This document shows, piece after piece, positions 18,888 to 30,156 of a stretch of 64,000 nt of DNA. Source of the DNA: Streptomyces sp. NBC_01689 (GTDB lineage: Bacteria; Actinomycetota; Actinomycetes; Streptomycetales; Streptomycetaceae); the NCBI RefSeq assembly GCF_036250675.1, contig NZ_CP109592.1, positions 6,386,001-6,450,000 on the forward strand, written 5' to 3'. The position numbers were made by a program, and so were the translations under genes. The notes beneath the pieces are model-generated. The model saw only the letters and a list, made by a program, of their open reading frames with translations, searched no databases and was not told where the DNA came from. The first letter of the stretch is position 1. Each line of letters begins with the position of its first letter.

Positions 18888-19556
18888 ATGCGTCTCAACC
18901 GGATGCTGCTCTCCACCACCCTGGTGGTCGTCGCCCTGGTGATCCAGGTGAGCGTCCTCGCCCGTCTCCACCTCCCCGGCGCCGTCCCGGACCTGGTCCT
19001 CCTGACCGTGCTGGCCCTCGCGATGGTCTACGGCCATGTTGGCGGCGCCCTCATCGGCTTCGGCGCGGGCCTGCTCGCCGACCTCGCGCCCCCCTCCGAC
19101 CACGCGGCCGGGCGCTACGCCCTCGTGCTGTGCGTCATCGGCTACCTCGCCGGTCTGGTGAAGCCCGAGAACGGCCAGCTCAAGTCCGCGACCGGACCGA
19201 TGGCCGTGGTCGTCGCCGCCGCGGTCGGCTCCACCCTGCTCTACGCGGGCGTCGGCGCCCTCGTCGGCGACACCGCGGCCCGCCACGTGGGCCTCGGCAG
19301 CCTGCTCTTCACCGCCGCGCTGTACGACCTGCTGCTCGCCCCCTTCGTGGTCCCGGGGCTGATGGCACTGGCCCGGCGCGCCGAGAACAATCCGCTCGCC
19401 GAGTCCGGCGCGTCCGCCAAGGCCGCCGACGTCTCCTCGGGATGGCTCGCCTCCGGCACCGGCCTGCGCATCGGCAGCCAGCGCGGCATGCGGGTGAAGG
19501 CGGCCCGGGCGCGGGTCGCCCGCGCGGGGCGCATCAAGGGGGTCAAGCGACTGTGA
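18888..19556 (+). CDS. mreD: rod shape-determining protein MreD
   Basis: This 222-residue membrane protein has about five hydrophobic segments across residues 4-165 and then a positively charged cytoplasmic tail of about 50 residues ending in KAARARVARAGRIKGVKRL. The tail is longer than in many MreD proteins and should bind the membrane surface or nucleic acid by charge. The ATG is preceded by TAGGAGC. It follows mreC in one transcription unit and belongs to the elongation complex. Confidence 0.93.
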   Translation: MRLNRMLLSTTLVVVALVIQVSVLARLHLPGAVPDLVLLTVLALAMVYGHVGGALIGFGAGLLADLAPPSDHAAGRYALVLCVIGYLAGLVKPENGQLKSATGPMAVVVAAAVGSTLLYAGVGALVGDTAARHVGLGSLLFTAALYDLLLAPFVVPGLMALARRAENNPLAESGASAKAADVSSGWLASGTGLRIGSQRGMRVKAARARVARAGRIKGVKRL

Positions 19557-19654
19557 CCGCAGAGGAGTTCACTCCGGGCGCCGTGGCTCGCACACACAGG
19601 TTGACCGGGTATTCGTATGTCTCGTACACACACTGAGAGGGGGAGGCAGCAGCA

Positions 19655-21913
19655 GTGACCAACATCCCCGAGACCGGCAGGACCCCACGGGTCCAGATCC
19701 GACTCGTCGTCATCCAGATTCTCGTGCTCTCCCTCCTCGGCACCCTCGGCGGCCGCCTCTGGTACCTCCAGATCCGCAACGGCCAGGAGTACGCCAAGGA
19801 AGCCTCCGGCAACCACGTCCAGCAGGTCGTCCAGCCCGCCGTGCGCGGCTCGATCCTCGACGCCCGCGGTGTGCCCATCGCCGACAACGAGACCCGGCTC
19901 GTGGTCTCCGCCTCGCGCACCGACCTGCTGAAGATGAAGGACGACGGCAAGGCGGTCCTGACCAAGCTCGCCGGCGTGCTCGGCGAGAAGCCCGAGGACG
20001 TCATCCAGAAGGTCCGGCTGTGCGACGCGAAGACCCCGCAGCCCTGCTGGAACGGTTCGCCCTACCAGCCGATCCCCATCACGGACGAGGCCACCGCCAA
20101 GCAGGCGCTGCAGATCCGTGAGCGCTCCGAGGACTTCCCCGGCATCACCGCCGAGCCCGAGGCGGTACGGCGCTACGCGGCTCCGGGCAAGTCCAACGCC
20201 GCGCAGGTCCTCGGCTATCTCTCGCCGGTCACGGACGCCGAGATCACCCAGGCCAAGGACACCGACTCGCCGTACCTCCGCTCCGACCAGGTCGGCCGCT
20301 CCGGCCTTGAACGCCAGTACGACAAGGAACTGCGCGGCAAGGCCGGCATCACCCGCTACGAGGTCGACAACCTGGGCCGCGTCATCGGCAAGGCCAAGAG
20401 CGACAAGGCCGAGTCCGGCGCGAACCTCGTCACCAGCATCGACGCCCGCGTCCAGCGCGTCGCCGAGTACGAGCTGAACGAGGCGATGAAGATCGCCCGT
20501 ACCCAGTACGACAAGATCACCAGTGAGAACTACAAGGCCGACTCCGGCGCGGTCGTCGTGATGGAGGCCAAGACCGGCCGGATCGTCGCCATGGCGTCCA
20601 ACCCGACGTACGACCCGAACGCCTGGGTCGGCGGCATCTCCGCCAAGGACTACAAGCAGCTCACCGGCAAGGACTCCGACTACCCGCTGCTCAACAGGGC
20701 CATACAGGGTCAGTCGGCGCCCGGTTCGACGTTCAAGGTCGTCTCCACGGCCGCCGCGGTCGAGGCCGGCTACGCCTTCGACGGCCACTACCCCTGCACC
20801 AGCTCCTACTCCGTGGGCGGCCAGGTCTTCAAGAACTTCGAGGGCGAGAACTTCGGCCCCATCTCCCTCGGCCGGGCCCTCGAGGTCTCCTGCGACACCG
20901 TCTTCTACGGCCTCGCCGACAACGAGTGGAAGAAGGACGGCGGGATCAACCCGAAGAAGACCCCGAAGGACTACTTCTACAAGGCCGCCCACCAGTTCGG
21001 CCTCGGCAAGGAGACCGGCGTCGACCTCCCCAACGAGGTCACCGGCCGCGTCCCCGACCGCCAGTGGAAGCAGAGCTACTGGAAGGCCAACAAGTCCGTC
21101 TGGTGCAAGACCGGCAAGAAGGACGGCGACTACGTCCAGAAGATCGCGTACGAGAACTGCCTCGAAGGCAACAAGATGCGCGAGGGCGACTCGATCAACT
21201 ACTCCATCGGCCAGGGCGACACCCTCGTCACCCCGATCCAGGAGGCCATGATCTACGGGGCGCTCGCCAACGGCGGCACCGTCCACACCCCCACCATCGG
21301 CAAGGCGATCGTCAGCGCCGACGGCAAGAGCGTCCAGGAGATCAAGCCGAAGGTGCGCGGCAGGCTGCCGATCAGCAAGGCCACGCTCAAGGGCATGGAC
21401 GCCGCCCTGGAAGGCGTCGTCACCCGCGGTACGGCCGCCTGGAAGTTCGGCGGCTGGCCGCAGGACAAGATCCCGCTGCACGCCAAGACCGGTACCGCCG
21501 AGGTCTACGGCAAGCAGACCACGTCCTGGCTCGCCACGTACTCCAAGGACTACACGATCGTCATGACGATCGCCCAGGCCGGCACGGGTTCCGGCGCCTC
21601 CGGTGAGGCCGTGCGCAACATCTACAACGCCCTGTACGGCGTCTCGCCCGACGGTGCCATCGACAAGAAGAAGGCCCTGCTCCCCACCCCGCAGAAGAGC
21701 CTTCCCAAGATCCAGCCCGACGGTTCGATCGACTCCCCGGAGATCTCCAAGGACCCGGCCAAGGACCAGCAGGCCAACAAGAAGGACCCCTCCGGCACCA
21801 CCGACCAGAACCAGGACGGGGCCACCACGCCGTCGCCGAACACCAGCAACCGCGACACCCGCAGGCGCTCGCAGCGCCCGCGCAAGCGGCGGAGGACGGG
21901 GATCCTGACATGA
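19655..21913 (+). CDS. mrdA: class B penicillin-binding protein 2, peptidoglycan transpeptidase
   Basis: This 752-residue enzyme cross-links peptidoglycan in the elongation complex. It has a short cytoplasmic start, one membrane anchor (residues 15-33), a dimerisation/pedestal domain and a transpeptidase domain with the active-site serine in GSTFK (Ser358, Lys361), SCD (412-414) as the second motif and KTG (611-613) as the third. The C-terminal 90 residues are a disordered, Gln/Asn/Thr-rich and finally Arg-rich tail that is not part of the fold. GGGGGAGG precedes the GTG. The stop overlaps the rodA start (ATGA), so the two are translationally coupled. Confidence 0.95.
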   Translation: MTNIPETGRTPRVQIRLVVIQILVLSLLGTLGGRLWYLQIRNGQEYAKEASGNHVQQVVQPAVRGSILDARGVPIADNETRLVVSASRTDLLKMKDDGKAVLTKLAGVLGEKPEDVIQKVRLCDAKTPQPCWNGSPYQPIPITDEATAKQALQIRERSEDFPGITAEPEAVRRYAAPGKSNAAQVLGYLSPVTDAEITQAKDTDSPYLRSDQVGRSGLERQYDKELRGKAGITRYEVDNLGRVIGKAKSDKAESGANLVTSIDARVQRVAEYELNEAMKIARTQYDKITSENYKADSGAVVVMEAKTGRIVAMASNPTYDPNAWVGGISAKDYKQLTGKDSDYPLLNRAIQGQSAPGSTFKVVSTAAAVEAGYAFDGHYPCTSSYSVGGQVFKNFEGENFGPISLGRALEVSCDTVFYGLADNEWKKDGGINPKKTPKDYFYKAAHQFGLGKETGVDLPNEVTGRVPDRQWKQSYWKANKSVWCKTGKKDGDYVQKIAYENCLEGNKMREGDSINYSIGQGDTLVTPIQEAMIYGALANGGTVHTPTIGKAIVSADGKSVQEIKPKVRGRLPISKATLKGMDAALEGVVTRGTAAWKFGGWPQDKIPLHAKTGTAEVYGKQTTSWLATYSKDYTIVMTIAQAGTGSGASGEAVRNIYNALYGVSPDGAIDKKKALLPTPQKSLPKIQPDGSIDSPEISKDPAKDQQANKKDPSGTTDQNQDGATTPSPNTSNRDTRRRSQRPRKRRRTGILT

Positions 21914-23106
21914 CCGGAGCGAACAACTTCTCCGTCTCCGGGTACGGGCCCGAGCGCGGCGGCATGTCCCGGCTGCTCGCCCGTGACTCGCTGGCCCGCC
22001 GCCTGGACTGGCCGATACTGCTCTCGGCCGTCGCCCTGTCGCTGATCGGTTCGGCCCTCGTCTACTCGGCGACCCGCAACCGCACCGAGATCAACCAGGG
22101 CGACCCGTACTTCTTCCTCATCCGTCACCTCATGAACACCGGCATCGGCATCGCCCTGATGATCGGCACGGTCTGGCTCGGCCACCGCACCCTGCGCACC
22201 GCGGTCCCGATCCTCTACGGCCTCTCGGTCTTCATGATCCTGCTGGTGCTCACCCCGCTCGGCGCGACGATCAACGGCCAGCGCAACTGGCTCGTCGCGG
22301 GCGGCTTCTCGCTCCAGCCCGCCGAGTTCACCAAGATCACGATCATCCTGGGCATGGCCATGCTGCTGGCCACCCGGGTGGACGCGGGCGACAAGCAGTA
22401 CCCCGACCACCGCACGGTGGTGCAGGCACTGGGCCTCGCGGCGGTCCCGATGCTGATCGTGATGCTGATGCCCGACCTCGGCACGATCATGGTCGCGGTC
22501 ATCATCGTGCTCGGTGTGCTGCTCGCCTCCGGCGCCTCCAACCGGTGGGTGTTCGGCCTGCTCGGCGCGGGCGCGCTGGGCGCGGTGGCGATCTGGCAGC
22601 TCAAGATCCTCGACGAGTACCAGATCAACCGCTTCGCCGCCTTCGCCAACCCCGACCTCGACCCGGCGGGCGTCGGCTACAACACCAACCAGGCGCGGAT
22701 CGCCATCGGCTCCGGCGGCCTCTTCGGCACCGGCCTCGGGCACGGCTCCCAGACGACGGGCCAGTTCGTCCCCGAGCAGCAGACGGACTTCGTCTTCACG
22801 GTCGCGGGCGAGGAACTGGGCTTCGTGGGCGCCGGCCTCATCCTGTTCCTGCTGGGCGTCGTCCTGTGGCGGGCCTGCCGTATCGCCCGCGAGACCACCG
22901 AGCTGTACGGCACGATCGTCGCCGCCGGCATCATCGCCTGGTTCGCCTTCCAGGCCTTCGAGAACATCGGCATGACGCTCGGCATCATGCCGGTCGCCGG
23001 CCTCCCCCTCCCGTTCGTCTCGTACGGAGGTTCGTCGATGTTCGCGGTCTGGGTGGCGGTGGGGCTACTGCAGTCGATCAGGGTCCAACGGCCCATGTCG
23101 GCCTAG
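21910..23106 (+). CDS. rodA: RodA, SEDS-family peptidoglycan glycosyltransferase
   Basis: This 398-residue polytopic protein has ten predicted membrane segments and the SEDS hallmarks: GATINGQRNWL after the fourth segment, QPAEFTKI, MPDLGT, and the C-terminal GMTLGIMPVAGLPLPFVSYGGSS. It polymerises lipid II into glycan strands and works with the class B PBP encoded just before it. The start overlaps the mrdA stop by four bases. In streptomycetes this gene pair closes the mre cluster and acts in growth and spore wall formation. Confidence 0.95.
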   Translation: MTGANNFSVSGYGPERGGMSRLLARDSLARRLDWPILLSAVALSLIGSALVYSATRNRTEINQGDPYFFLIRHLMNTGIGIALMIGTVWLGHRTLRTAVPILYGLSVFMILLVLTPLGATINGQRNWLVAGGFSLQPAEFTKITIILGMAMLLATRVDAGDKQYPDHRTVVQALGLAAVPMLIVMLMPDLGTIMVAVIIVLGVLLASGASNRWVFGLLGAGALGAVAIWQLKILDEYQINRFAAFANPDLDPAGVGYNTNQARIAIGSGGLFGTGLGHGSQTTGQFVPEQQTDFVFTVAGEELGFVGAGLILFLLGVVLWRACRIARETTELYGTIVAAGIIAWFAFQAFENIGMTLGIMPVAGLPLPFVSYGGSSMFAVWVAVGLLQSIRVQRPMSA

Positions 23107-23180
23107 GCCTCCGGCGGTCGGGCGGGAGCGGTCCGAGGGGCGTGCCGCCCCTCGGCCTCCGCCGGGACCGTCCGCCCCTC

Positions 23181-23278
23181 GGAACCCTCGGCCCCCAGAA
23201 CCCTTGGTTCCCGGAACCCTCGGCCCCCCGGAATCCTCGGCTCCCGGAACCTCCGCACCCCCGGACTCCCGAGCCGCC
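23181..23278. repeat. degenerate 16-17-bp tandem repeat, about six copies
   Basis: Copies start near 23181, 23197, 23213, 23230, 23246 and 23263 and follow GGAACCCTCGGCTCCC with one to four changes each. The array is in the 337-bp gap after rodA, which has no gene. Confidence 0.6.
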
Positions 23279-23431
23279 CGGGGTTTTCGGACGAGACCGT
23301 TCGGGATGCGCGGGGTACCGCGGACGGCGGACGCCGGGGGAGGGGAGCGGGGAGGCGTGGCGGGGGCGAATTCCGGTCTCCCGCGACAGTCCCGGCAGGT
23401 CCGGGCACTGCCATCCCGGCCCCGCTGCCAC

Positions 23432-23443
23432 TAGATTCAGGTC
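23432..23443 (+). promoter_or_regulatory. -10 box of a leaderless CYTH-CHAD transcript
   Basis: TAGATT ends six bases before the ATG and no Shine-Dalgarno is present, the same arrangement as at valS and folC. Confidence 0.48.
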
Positions 23444-25159
23444 ATGGCGGACACCAAGCGAGAAGTCGAACGGAAGTACGAGGGTCCCCTCGCCGGAGGT
23501 GACCCGGCCCTGCCGGACCTGACCCGCGTCCCCGGAGTCTCGGGCGTCCTCGACAAGGGCGTGGCGGATCTCGACGCCACCTACTACGACACGGCCGACC
23601 AGCGACTCGCCGCCGCCTCCCTCACCCTGCGCCGCCGCACCGGCGGAGACGACGCCGGCTGGCATCTCAAGCTTCCCGTGTCCGAAGGCGTCCGCGACGA
23701 GATCCGCGCCCCGCTTTCCGACACCGTCCCGCACTCCCTCTCCGCCCTCGTACGGTCCCGTGTCCGCGAAGCCGAACTCGTCCCCGTCGTACGCCTCCGG
23801 TCGGCCCGGGACGTCCGCCATCTGGTCGACGACTCCGGTGCGCTGCTCGCCGAGGTCAGCGTCGACCACGTCCGCGCGGAGCGGCTCAGCGGCGGCACCG
23901 GCGTCGCCGAGTGGACGGAGATCGAGGTGGAGCTCGCCGACGACGGCGATCCGGCCTTCCTCGACAAGGTGGAGAAGAAGCTCCGCAAGGCGGGCCTGAC
24001 CCGCTCCTCCTCGAAGTCCAAACTCGCGAAGGCACTCGCCGACACCGACGCTGATATCGACGCCGACGCGGATTCCGTCACCGGGACCCCCGACACCGCC
24101 GACACCGCCGACGCCACGGACGGCGCAGGCGCCGAGCAGCCGGGCAAGCGGAAGGGACGGCCGGAGCGGTCCGAGCGAGGCAGGAGCGGCACGTCGGGCC
24201 GGACGGCCCGGACCGCCCGGTCCAGGGCGGCCGGGCAGGTCGAGGAGGCCGAGCGGCCGGGCCGGAAGAAGCCCGCGGACACCGCCCCGCGGACAGCGGG
24301 CGACCACGTCCTCGCCTACCTCCGTACCCAGCGCGACGCGATCATCGAACTGGACCCGGCCGTCCGCCGCGACCTGCACGACTCCGTCCACAGCATGCGG
24401 GTCGCCACCCGCCGTATGCGCAGCGCCTTCCGCTCGTACGGCAAGGTCCTCGACCGCGCCGTCACCGACCCGATCGGCGAGGAACTGAAGTGGCTCGCCG
24501 GAGAGCTCGGCGTCGGCCGGGACCAGGAAGTCCTCGCCGAACGCCTGACCGAGGCGCTCGACGGCCTCCCGGAGGCCCTGCTCACCGGCCCTGTCCGTGA
24601 CCGGCTGCGCACCTGGTCGCAGGCGCGCGGCGAGGGTTCCCGGCGCCATGTGATCGCCGTACTCGACGGCGGCCGCTATCTCGGCCTGCTGGCGGCGCTG
24701 GACGGTGCGGTGGACGACCCGCCCCTGCTGAAGGCCGCGGCCGGCGATCCCGCGAAGGTGATCGCCAAGGCCGTACGGAAGGACTTCGCGAAGGTCTCCG
24801 CGCTGGTCGACCAGGCTCTGGGCCTGGCCCCCGGCGCCGACCGCGACCTCGCGATGCACGAGGCCCGCAAGAAGGCCAAGCGCACCCGGTACGCCGCCGA
24901 GGCCGCCGTCCCGGCCCTCGGCGGTTCCGCGGCGGGGCTGGTCAAGTCGATGAAGTCGCTGCAGAGCCTGCTCGGCGACCACCAGGACAGCCTGATGGCC
25001 CGCGAGGCCCTGCGCGACCTGGCCGCCCAGGCCCACGAGGCGGGTGAGAGCGCGTTCCCGTACGGCGTGCTGTACGGCCGTGAGGAGAGGCGCGCGGCCG
25101 AGGTGGAGGCGGCGTTGCCGGGGGTGTGGGAGGCGATCCGGGGCAGCGGAGCGATCTGA
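23444..25159 (+). CDS. CYTH and CHAD domain-containing protein
   Basis: This 571-residue protein joins a CYTH domain (about residues 1-195), with the ExExK motif EVERK at 7-11, to a CHAD domain (about 287-560) with repeated helices rich in His and Lys/Arg, such as HSMRVATRRMRSAF and HEARKKAKRTRY. CYTH domains bind triphosphates through a beta-tunnel and CHAD domains bind inorganic polyphosphate. The linker (about 200-285) is low-complexity, Asp/Ala then Arg/Gly-rich. A role in polyphosphate or triphosphate handling is likely; the exact reaction is not known. It probably has its own leaderless promoter. Confidence 0.92.
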   Translation: MADTKREVERKYEGPLAGGDPALPDLTRVPGVSGVLDKGVADLDATYYDTADQRLAAASLTLRRRTGGDDAGWHLKLPVSEGVRDEIRAPLSDTVPHSLSALVRSRVREAELVPVVRLRSARDVRHLVDDSGALLAEVSVDHVRAERLSGGTGVAEWTEIEVELADDGDPAFLDKVEKKLRKAGLTRSSSKSKLAKALADTDADIDADADSVTGTPDTADTADATDGAGAEQPGKRKGRPERSERGRSGTSGRTARTARSRAAGQVEEAERPGRKKPADTAPRTAGDHVLAYLRTQRDAIIELDPAVRRDLHDSVHSMRVATRRMRSAFRSYGKVLDRAVTDPIGEELKWLAGELGVGRDQEVLAERLTEALDGLPEALLTGPVRDRLRTWSQARGEGSRRHVIAVLDGGRYLGLLAALDGAVDDPPLLKAAAGDPAKVIAKAVRKDFAKVSALVDQALGLAPGADRDLAMHEARKKAKRTRYAAEAAVPALGGSAAGLVKSMKSLQSLLGDHQDSLMAREALRDLAAQAHEAGESAFPYGVLYGREERRAAEVEAALPGVWEAIRGSGAI

Positions 25160-25239
25160 GCGTACGGGGGGTGCTCCCGGCCGCGTTACGCTGGATGGTC
25201 ACCCCTGTCAGTACGTCCCCGCTCACGAAGGTTCGCGAG

Positions 25240-27210
<1,971 letters not shown>

Positions 27211-27322
27211 CCCCTGCGGACGCCCGGCCGGGCCCCGGGGCTTCACCGCGCGTCGCCTCCGAGGCGGACCCTGGTGGAGTGGGCCCGAGGCCGGCATCCG
27301 CTTGTGCGCGACTGTGTGGCCG

Positions 27323-27355
27323 CGAGCCCCCTTTCCTGAGCGGGAAGGGGGCTCG
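27323..27355 (+). terminator. hairpin terminator downstream of the radical SAM gene
   Basis: CGAGCCCCCTTTCC pairs with GGAAGGGGGCTCG with one bulged T and a 6-base loop. Confidence 0.78.
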
Positions 27356-27500
27356 CCCGTTCTGGGGGGGGCGTAACTCACGGATCGCTTCGCAAGGTTG
27401 ACGCAGCGTCATCCGAGGCGCCCGGCCCGTGCCTTGCGCTCGGCGCCTCGGCTGTGAAAATCGCTGTCCGACGGTCGGAACGCGGTGATAGAGAGTCCAT

Positions 27501-28298
27501 GTGACGACGACACTTGCGTTCCCCGCCCTGTTGCGACTGATCGACGATCGGTCGACCGCCTTCCGCGCCGCGATCGCGTCCGCGCCCAGCCTCGACGTGC
27601 AGGTGCCGACCTGCCCGGAGTGGACGCTGTTCGATCTGGCGCAGCACATCGGCGAGGGGCGCCGCGACTGGGCCGCCACCGTCGCCGCGGGGCCCGCTCC
27701 GGCCAAGTCCGCCGCGGAGGGCGCCCCGGCCGTGCCTCGGGAGCGCGAGGCCCTGCTGGCCTGGCTGGCGGAGTCCACGGAGCAACTGGTCGACGCCTTG
27801 CGGGAGGCGGGCGCGGATCGCGGTTGCTGGACGTGGTGGGGTGCGTCCCAGTCGCCGCCGACCTGTGGCGCCGTCGCCCGGCACCAGCTCCAGCAGTTCG
27901 CGGTGCACACCTACGACGCCCAGGTCACTGTGGGCGCCCCGGAGCCGCTGCCGGACGAGGTGGCACTCGACGGTGTCGAGGAGTTCCTGTCCACCTGCGT
28001 CGCGACGACGAGTGCCTGGCCGCACAAGGCCACTGCCTTCGACTTTCACGCCACCGGCGGTCACTCCTGGCGTCTCACGGTCGACGGCGACGGCGCACGC
28101 TGTGCCCGTGTCCCCGCGCCCGGTACGACGTCTGTCGCCGCTGCCGACGGGAGCCCGGACGTGGCGGGTGTCTCCGTTCACGGCACGGCCAGTGAGCTGG
28201 TTCTCTTCGTGTACGACCGTATTGCGGCGGACTCCCTGCGGCTCGACGGAGACGCGGGTCTGTTCGACCTGCTCCGCGAGTGGGACCCGGAGGCGTAG
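27501..28298 (+). CDS. maleylpyruvate isomerase family mycothiol-dependent enzyme
   Basis: This 265-residue protein has the DinB-like/MDMPI N-terminal domain with VPTCPEWTLFDLAQHIGE, where the His is a usual metal ligand, and a second metal-binding segment in ARHQLQQFAVHTYDAQ, followed by a C-terminal beta-rich domain typical of the family. Members use mycothiol as cofactor or cosubstrate for isomerisation or transfer; the substrate is not predictable here since no gentisate or other catabolic genes are nearby. The GTG start follows a weak GAGAG. It is the first gene of the accessory block and stands alone. Confidence 0.85.
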   Translation: MTTTLAFPALLRLIDDRSTAFRAAIASAPSLDVQVPTCPEWTLFDLAQHIGEGRRDWAATVAAGPAPAKSAAEGAPAVPREREALLAWLAESTEQLVDALREAGADRGCWTWWGASQSPPTCGAVARHQLQQFAVHTYDAQVTVGAPEPLPDEVALDGVEEFLSTCVATTSAWPHKATAFDFHATGGHSWRLTVDGDGARCARVPAPGTTSVAAADGSPDVAGVSVHGTASELVLFVYDRIAADSLRLDGDAGLFDLLREWDPEA

Positions 28299-28459
28299 GA
28301 CGGGTGTGGTGGAGCGGCGAGGTAAGCCTCGCCGGTACCGGGTTGAGGGAGAGTGAGGAAGAGCAGAGCCAGCAGGTGGCGGCTTGACCGACGCGCGGAC
28401 GAAGGGCAGAGGAACTCCCGCTCCCGCGGAAACGCGGAGGGTCTCCCGCCACCGCGCTC

Positions 28460-28840
28460 TCAGCGCGTCACTGCCATCCATCCCGCGATCACCAGGCCGA
28501 CTCCCAGGAAGCCGAACTGCAGCCGCATGCGTCCAGGGCTTGTCCAGGGCGTCCCCCATCGCGTCCTGTGCGTGAACGTCACGTCCGCGCAGTCCCACAC
28601 CCAGATGTCCACGCCGCGACAGCCGCAGGCCACCGCGGTGAAAGCGCAGCCCGCGATCAGGGCGAGCGCCCCACAGAGAATCAAGCCGTCCCCCCACCTC
28701 ACCAGGAGCGTCACCGCGGCAGCATTGTCGCCGGCCACGGTGGGCGTTTCGGGTCCTTGAACCTCTGCGCCGGCGCTGCCAAGTGGAACAGTGGCCGTCC
28801 GAGCCCCCTCTCCTCGACCGGGAGGGGGCTTGTCGGTCAT
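28460..28840 (-). CDS. hypothetical protein with two membrane segments
   Basis: The predicted 126-residue protein has a Pro/Gly-rich start, a hydrophobic segment at about residues 52-80 that includes several Cys (GLILCGALALIAGCAFTAVACGC), a Trp-rich loop, and a second hydrophobic segment close to the C-terminus (GVGLVIAGWMAV). The pattern suggests a small membrane protein. The start is uncertain: the ATG at 28840 has no Shine-Dalgarno and the first codons lie inside a hairpin that looks like a terminator, so the true start may be downstream (for example the GTG codons near 28715-28735). The family is not recognised. Confidence 0.5.
   Translation of the reverse strand: MTDKPPPGRGEGARTATVPLGSAGAEVQGPETPTVAGDNAAAVTLLVRWGDGLILCGALALIAGCAFTAVACGCRGVDIWVWDCADVTFTHRTRWGTPWTSPGRMRLQFGFLGVGLVIAGWMAVTR
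28802..28830. terminator. hairpin with C/G-rich arms
   Basis: AGCCCCCTCTCC pairs with GGGAGGGGGCT with one bulge. It has the look of the terminators at 27323 and 35506 but overlaps the 5' codons of the minus-strand membrane-protein gene as annotated. Confidence 0.5.
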
Positions 28841-29077
28841 GGGGGTGTGCGGTGGGCCGGGCATCGCCGCCACGGGTCGCCCGGCGGCCACCGCGACCGG
28901 GGGACGGACAGCAGGTCTCTTCGGGTTGCCCTCGCCGACCGAACGACGGAGCGGCCCCGCGTGGCTCCGAGTGCCGGAAATCGTTGAGGCACATTCTCGG
29001 CACTGTCGCGCATGTGTGCTGCGCGCCCCTGCAGGCCGTGCGCCTGGAGCCCGTCGATCCGAAAGAGGGATGCCGCC

Positions 29078-30127
29078 TTGCCCGCACTCCGAGCCCTTGC
29101 CGGTGCCGCCGCGATTGCCGCGGCCGCCACCACCGTCACCGCCGTCCCCGCGGTCGCCCACAGCCATGAGCGGGTGCGGTGCGGGACGAGTTCACTGGTC
29201 GCCGCCCTCACCAGAGCCAACTCCCGGGGTTTCGGCGACCTCAGTCTCGCCAGAGGCTGCGTCTACGACTTCACGGCGCCCGTCTCGGGCGATGACGCGA
29301 CGCCTCCCCTCCGGGTGCCCGTCACCATCGACGGAAACGGTGCCACTCTCCGGCGCGCTACCACCGCGAACCTCTTCCGTCTTCTCGATGTCGCGGCCGG
29401 CGGACGGGTGACGCTCAGCGATCTCAAGATCGAGAACGGTGAGGTGACCGGCGACGGTGGCGGCGTCCTCGTCCAGGACAGGGGGACACTCCGCGCGACA
29501 TCCGTCCGCGTCACGGGGAACACCGCCGGCAACAACGGTGGCGGCATCGAGAACCTGGGAACCCTGAGGCTCGTTCGATCCACGGTCGCCGACAACCAGG
29601 CCGCGGGTTCCGGCGGGGGAATTTCCACCGAGGGCTCCGCCTCCGTCGTCTCCACCTCGATCGAGCGCAACACGGCCGCCAGATTCTTCGGCGGAGGCGT
29701 GTTCAACGACAAAAGGATCACCATCACCCGCAGTTCCATCACCGGCAACAAGGTCACGGCAGGTGACGGCGGCGGCCTCTGGAACGACTTCCGGATGACC
29801 GTCGACGACAGCACGATCGCCGACAACATCGCCAGCGACCACGGCGGGGGCGTCACCAACGCTCAGCTCGGAAGGGCCACCTTCCACCGGAGCACCGTCA
29901 AGAGGAACACCGCCCTTCTGCTGGCCGGCGGTATCTACAACATCAACCCCGGCTCCCACCTCGTCCTCGACCACACCTCCGTCACCAAGAACGGCGCGCG
30001 CAACGTCCCTGGAGGTGTGTTCAACGGGACCGGCAGCGTCGTGGTGAACAAGCGTTCCCCCATCACGGGAAACCGTCCCACCAACTGCGTCGGCAGCCCG
30101 TCTCCCGTGCCTGGCTGCACCGGCTGA
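29078..30127 (+). CDS. secreted right-handed parallel beta-helix protein
   Basis: This protein of about 349 residues has an N-terminal signal peptide (RALAGAAAIAAAATTVTAVPAVAHS, cleavage near residue 28). The rest is a chain of 20-25-residue coils with recurring N-x-A/GGGG-I/V patterns, such as TGNTAGNNGGGIENLGTL and ADNQAAGSGGGISTEGS, which form right-handed beta-helices of the pectate-lyase or adhesin type. Two Cys pairs near the ends (RCGTSS, GCVYD; NCVGS, GCTG) may form disulphides. No catalytic residues of polysaccharide lyases can be named. The start is read as TTG at 29078 because GAGGGA lies seven bases before it and it gives a clean signal peptide; an upstream ATG at 29012 would add 22 residues. 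Confidence 0.78.
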   Translation: MPALRALAGAAAIAAAATTVTAVPAVAHSHERVRCGTSSLVAALTRANSRGFGDLSLARGCVYDFTAPVSGDDATPPLRVPVTIDGNGATLRRATTANLFRLLDVAAGGRVTLSDLKIENGEVTGDGGGVLVQDRGTLRATSVRVTGNTAGNNGGGIENLGTLRLVRSTVADNQAAGSGGGISTEGSASVVSTSIERNTAARFFGGGVFNDKRITITRSSITGNKVTAGDGGGLWNDFRMTVDDSTIADNIASDHGGGVTNAQLGRATFHRSTVKRNTALLLAGGIYNINPGSHLVLDHTSVTKNGARNVPGGVFNGTGSVVVNKRSPITGNRPTNCVGSPSPVPGCTG

Positions 30128-30156
30128 CCAGCCCGCATCGAGGCACTCCGTACGAG

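Noticed and set aside
17849..19636. 595-residue frame across mreC and mreD
   Set aside because: Overlaps two clear genes in another frame and is almost only Arg, Pro, Gly and His.
25126..25239. Upstream in-frame extension of the radical SAM protein
   Set aside because: The added residues overlap the end of the CYTH-CHAD gene and lack similarity to the family; GAAGG supports the ATG at 25240.
27378..29087. 569-residue minus-strand frame over the MDMPI gene
   Set aside because: No domain, and the plus-strand gene has clear family motifs.
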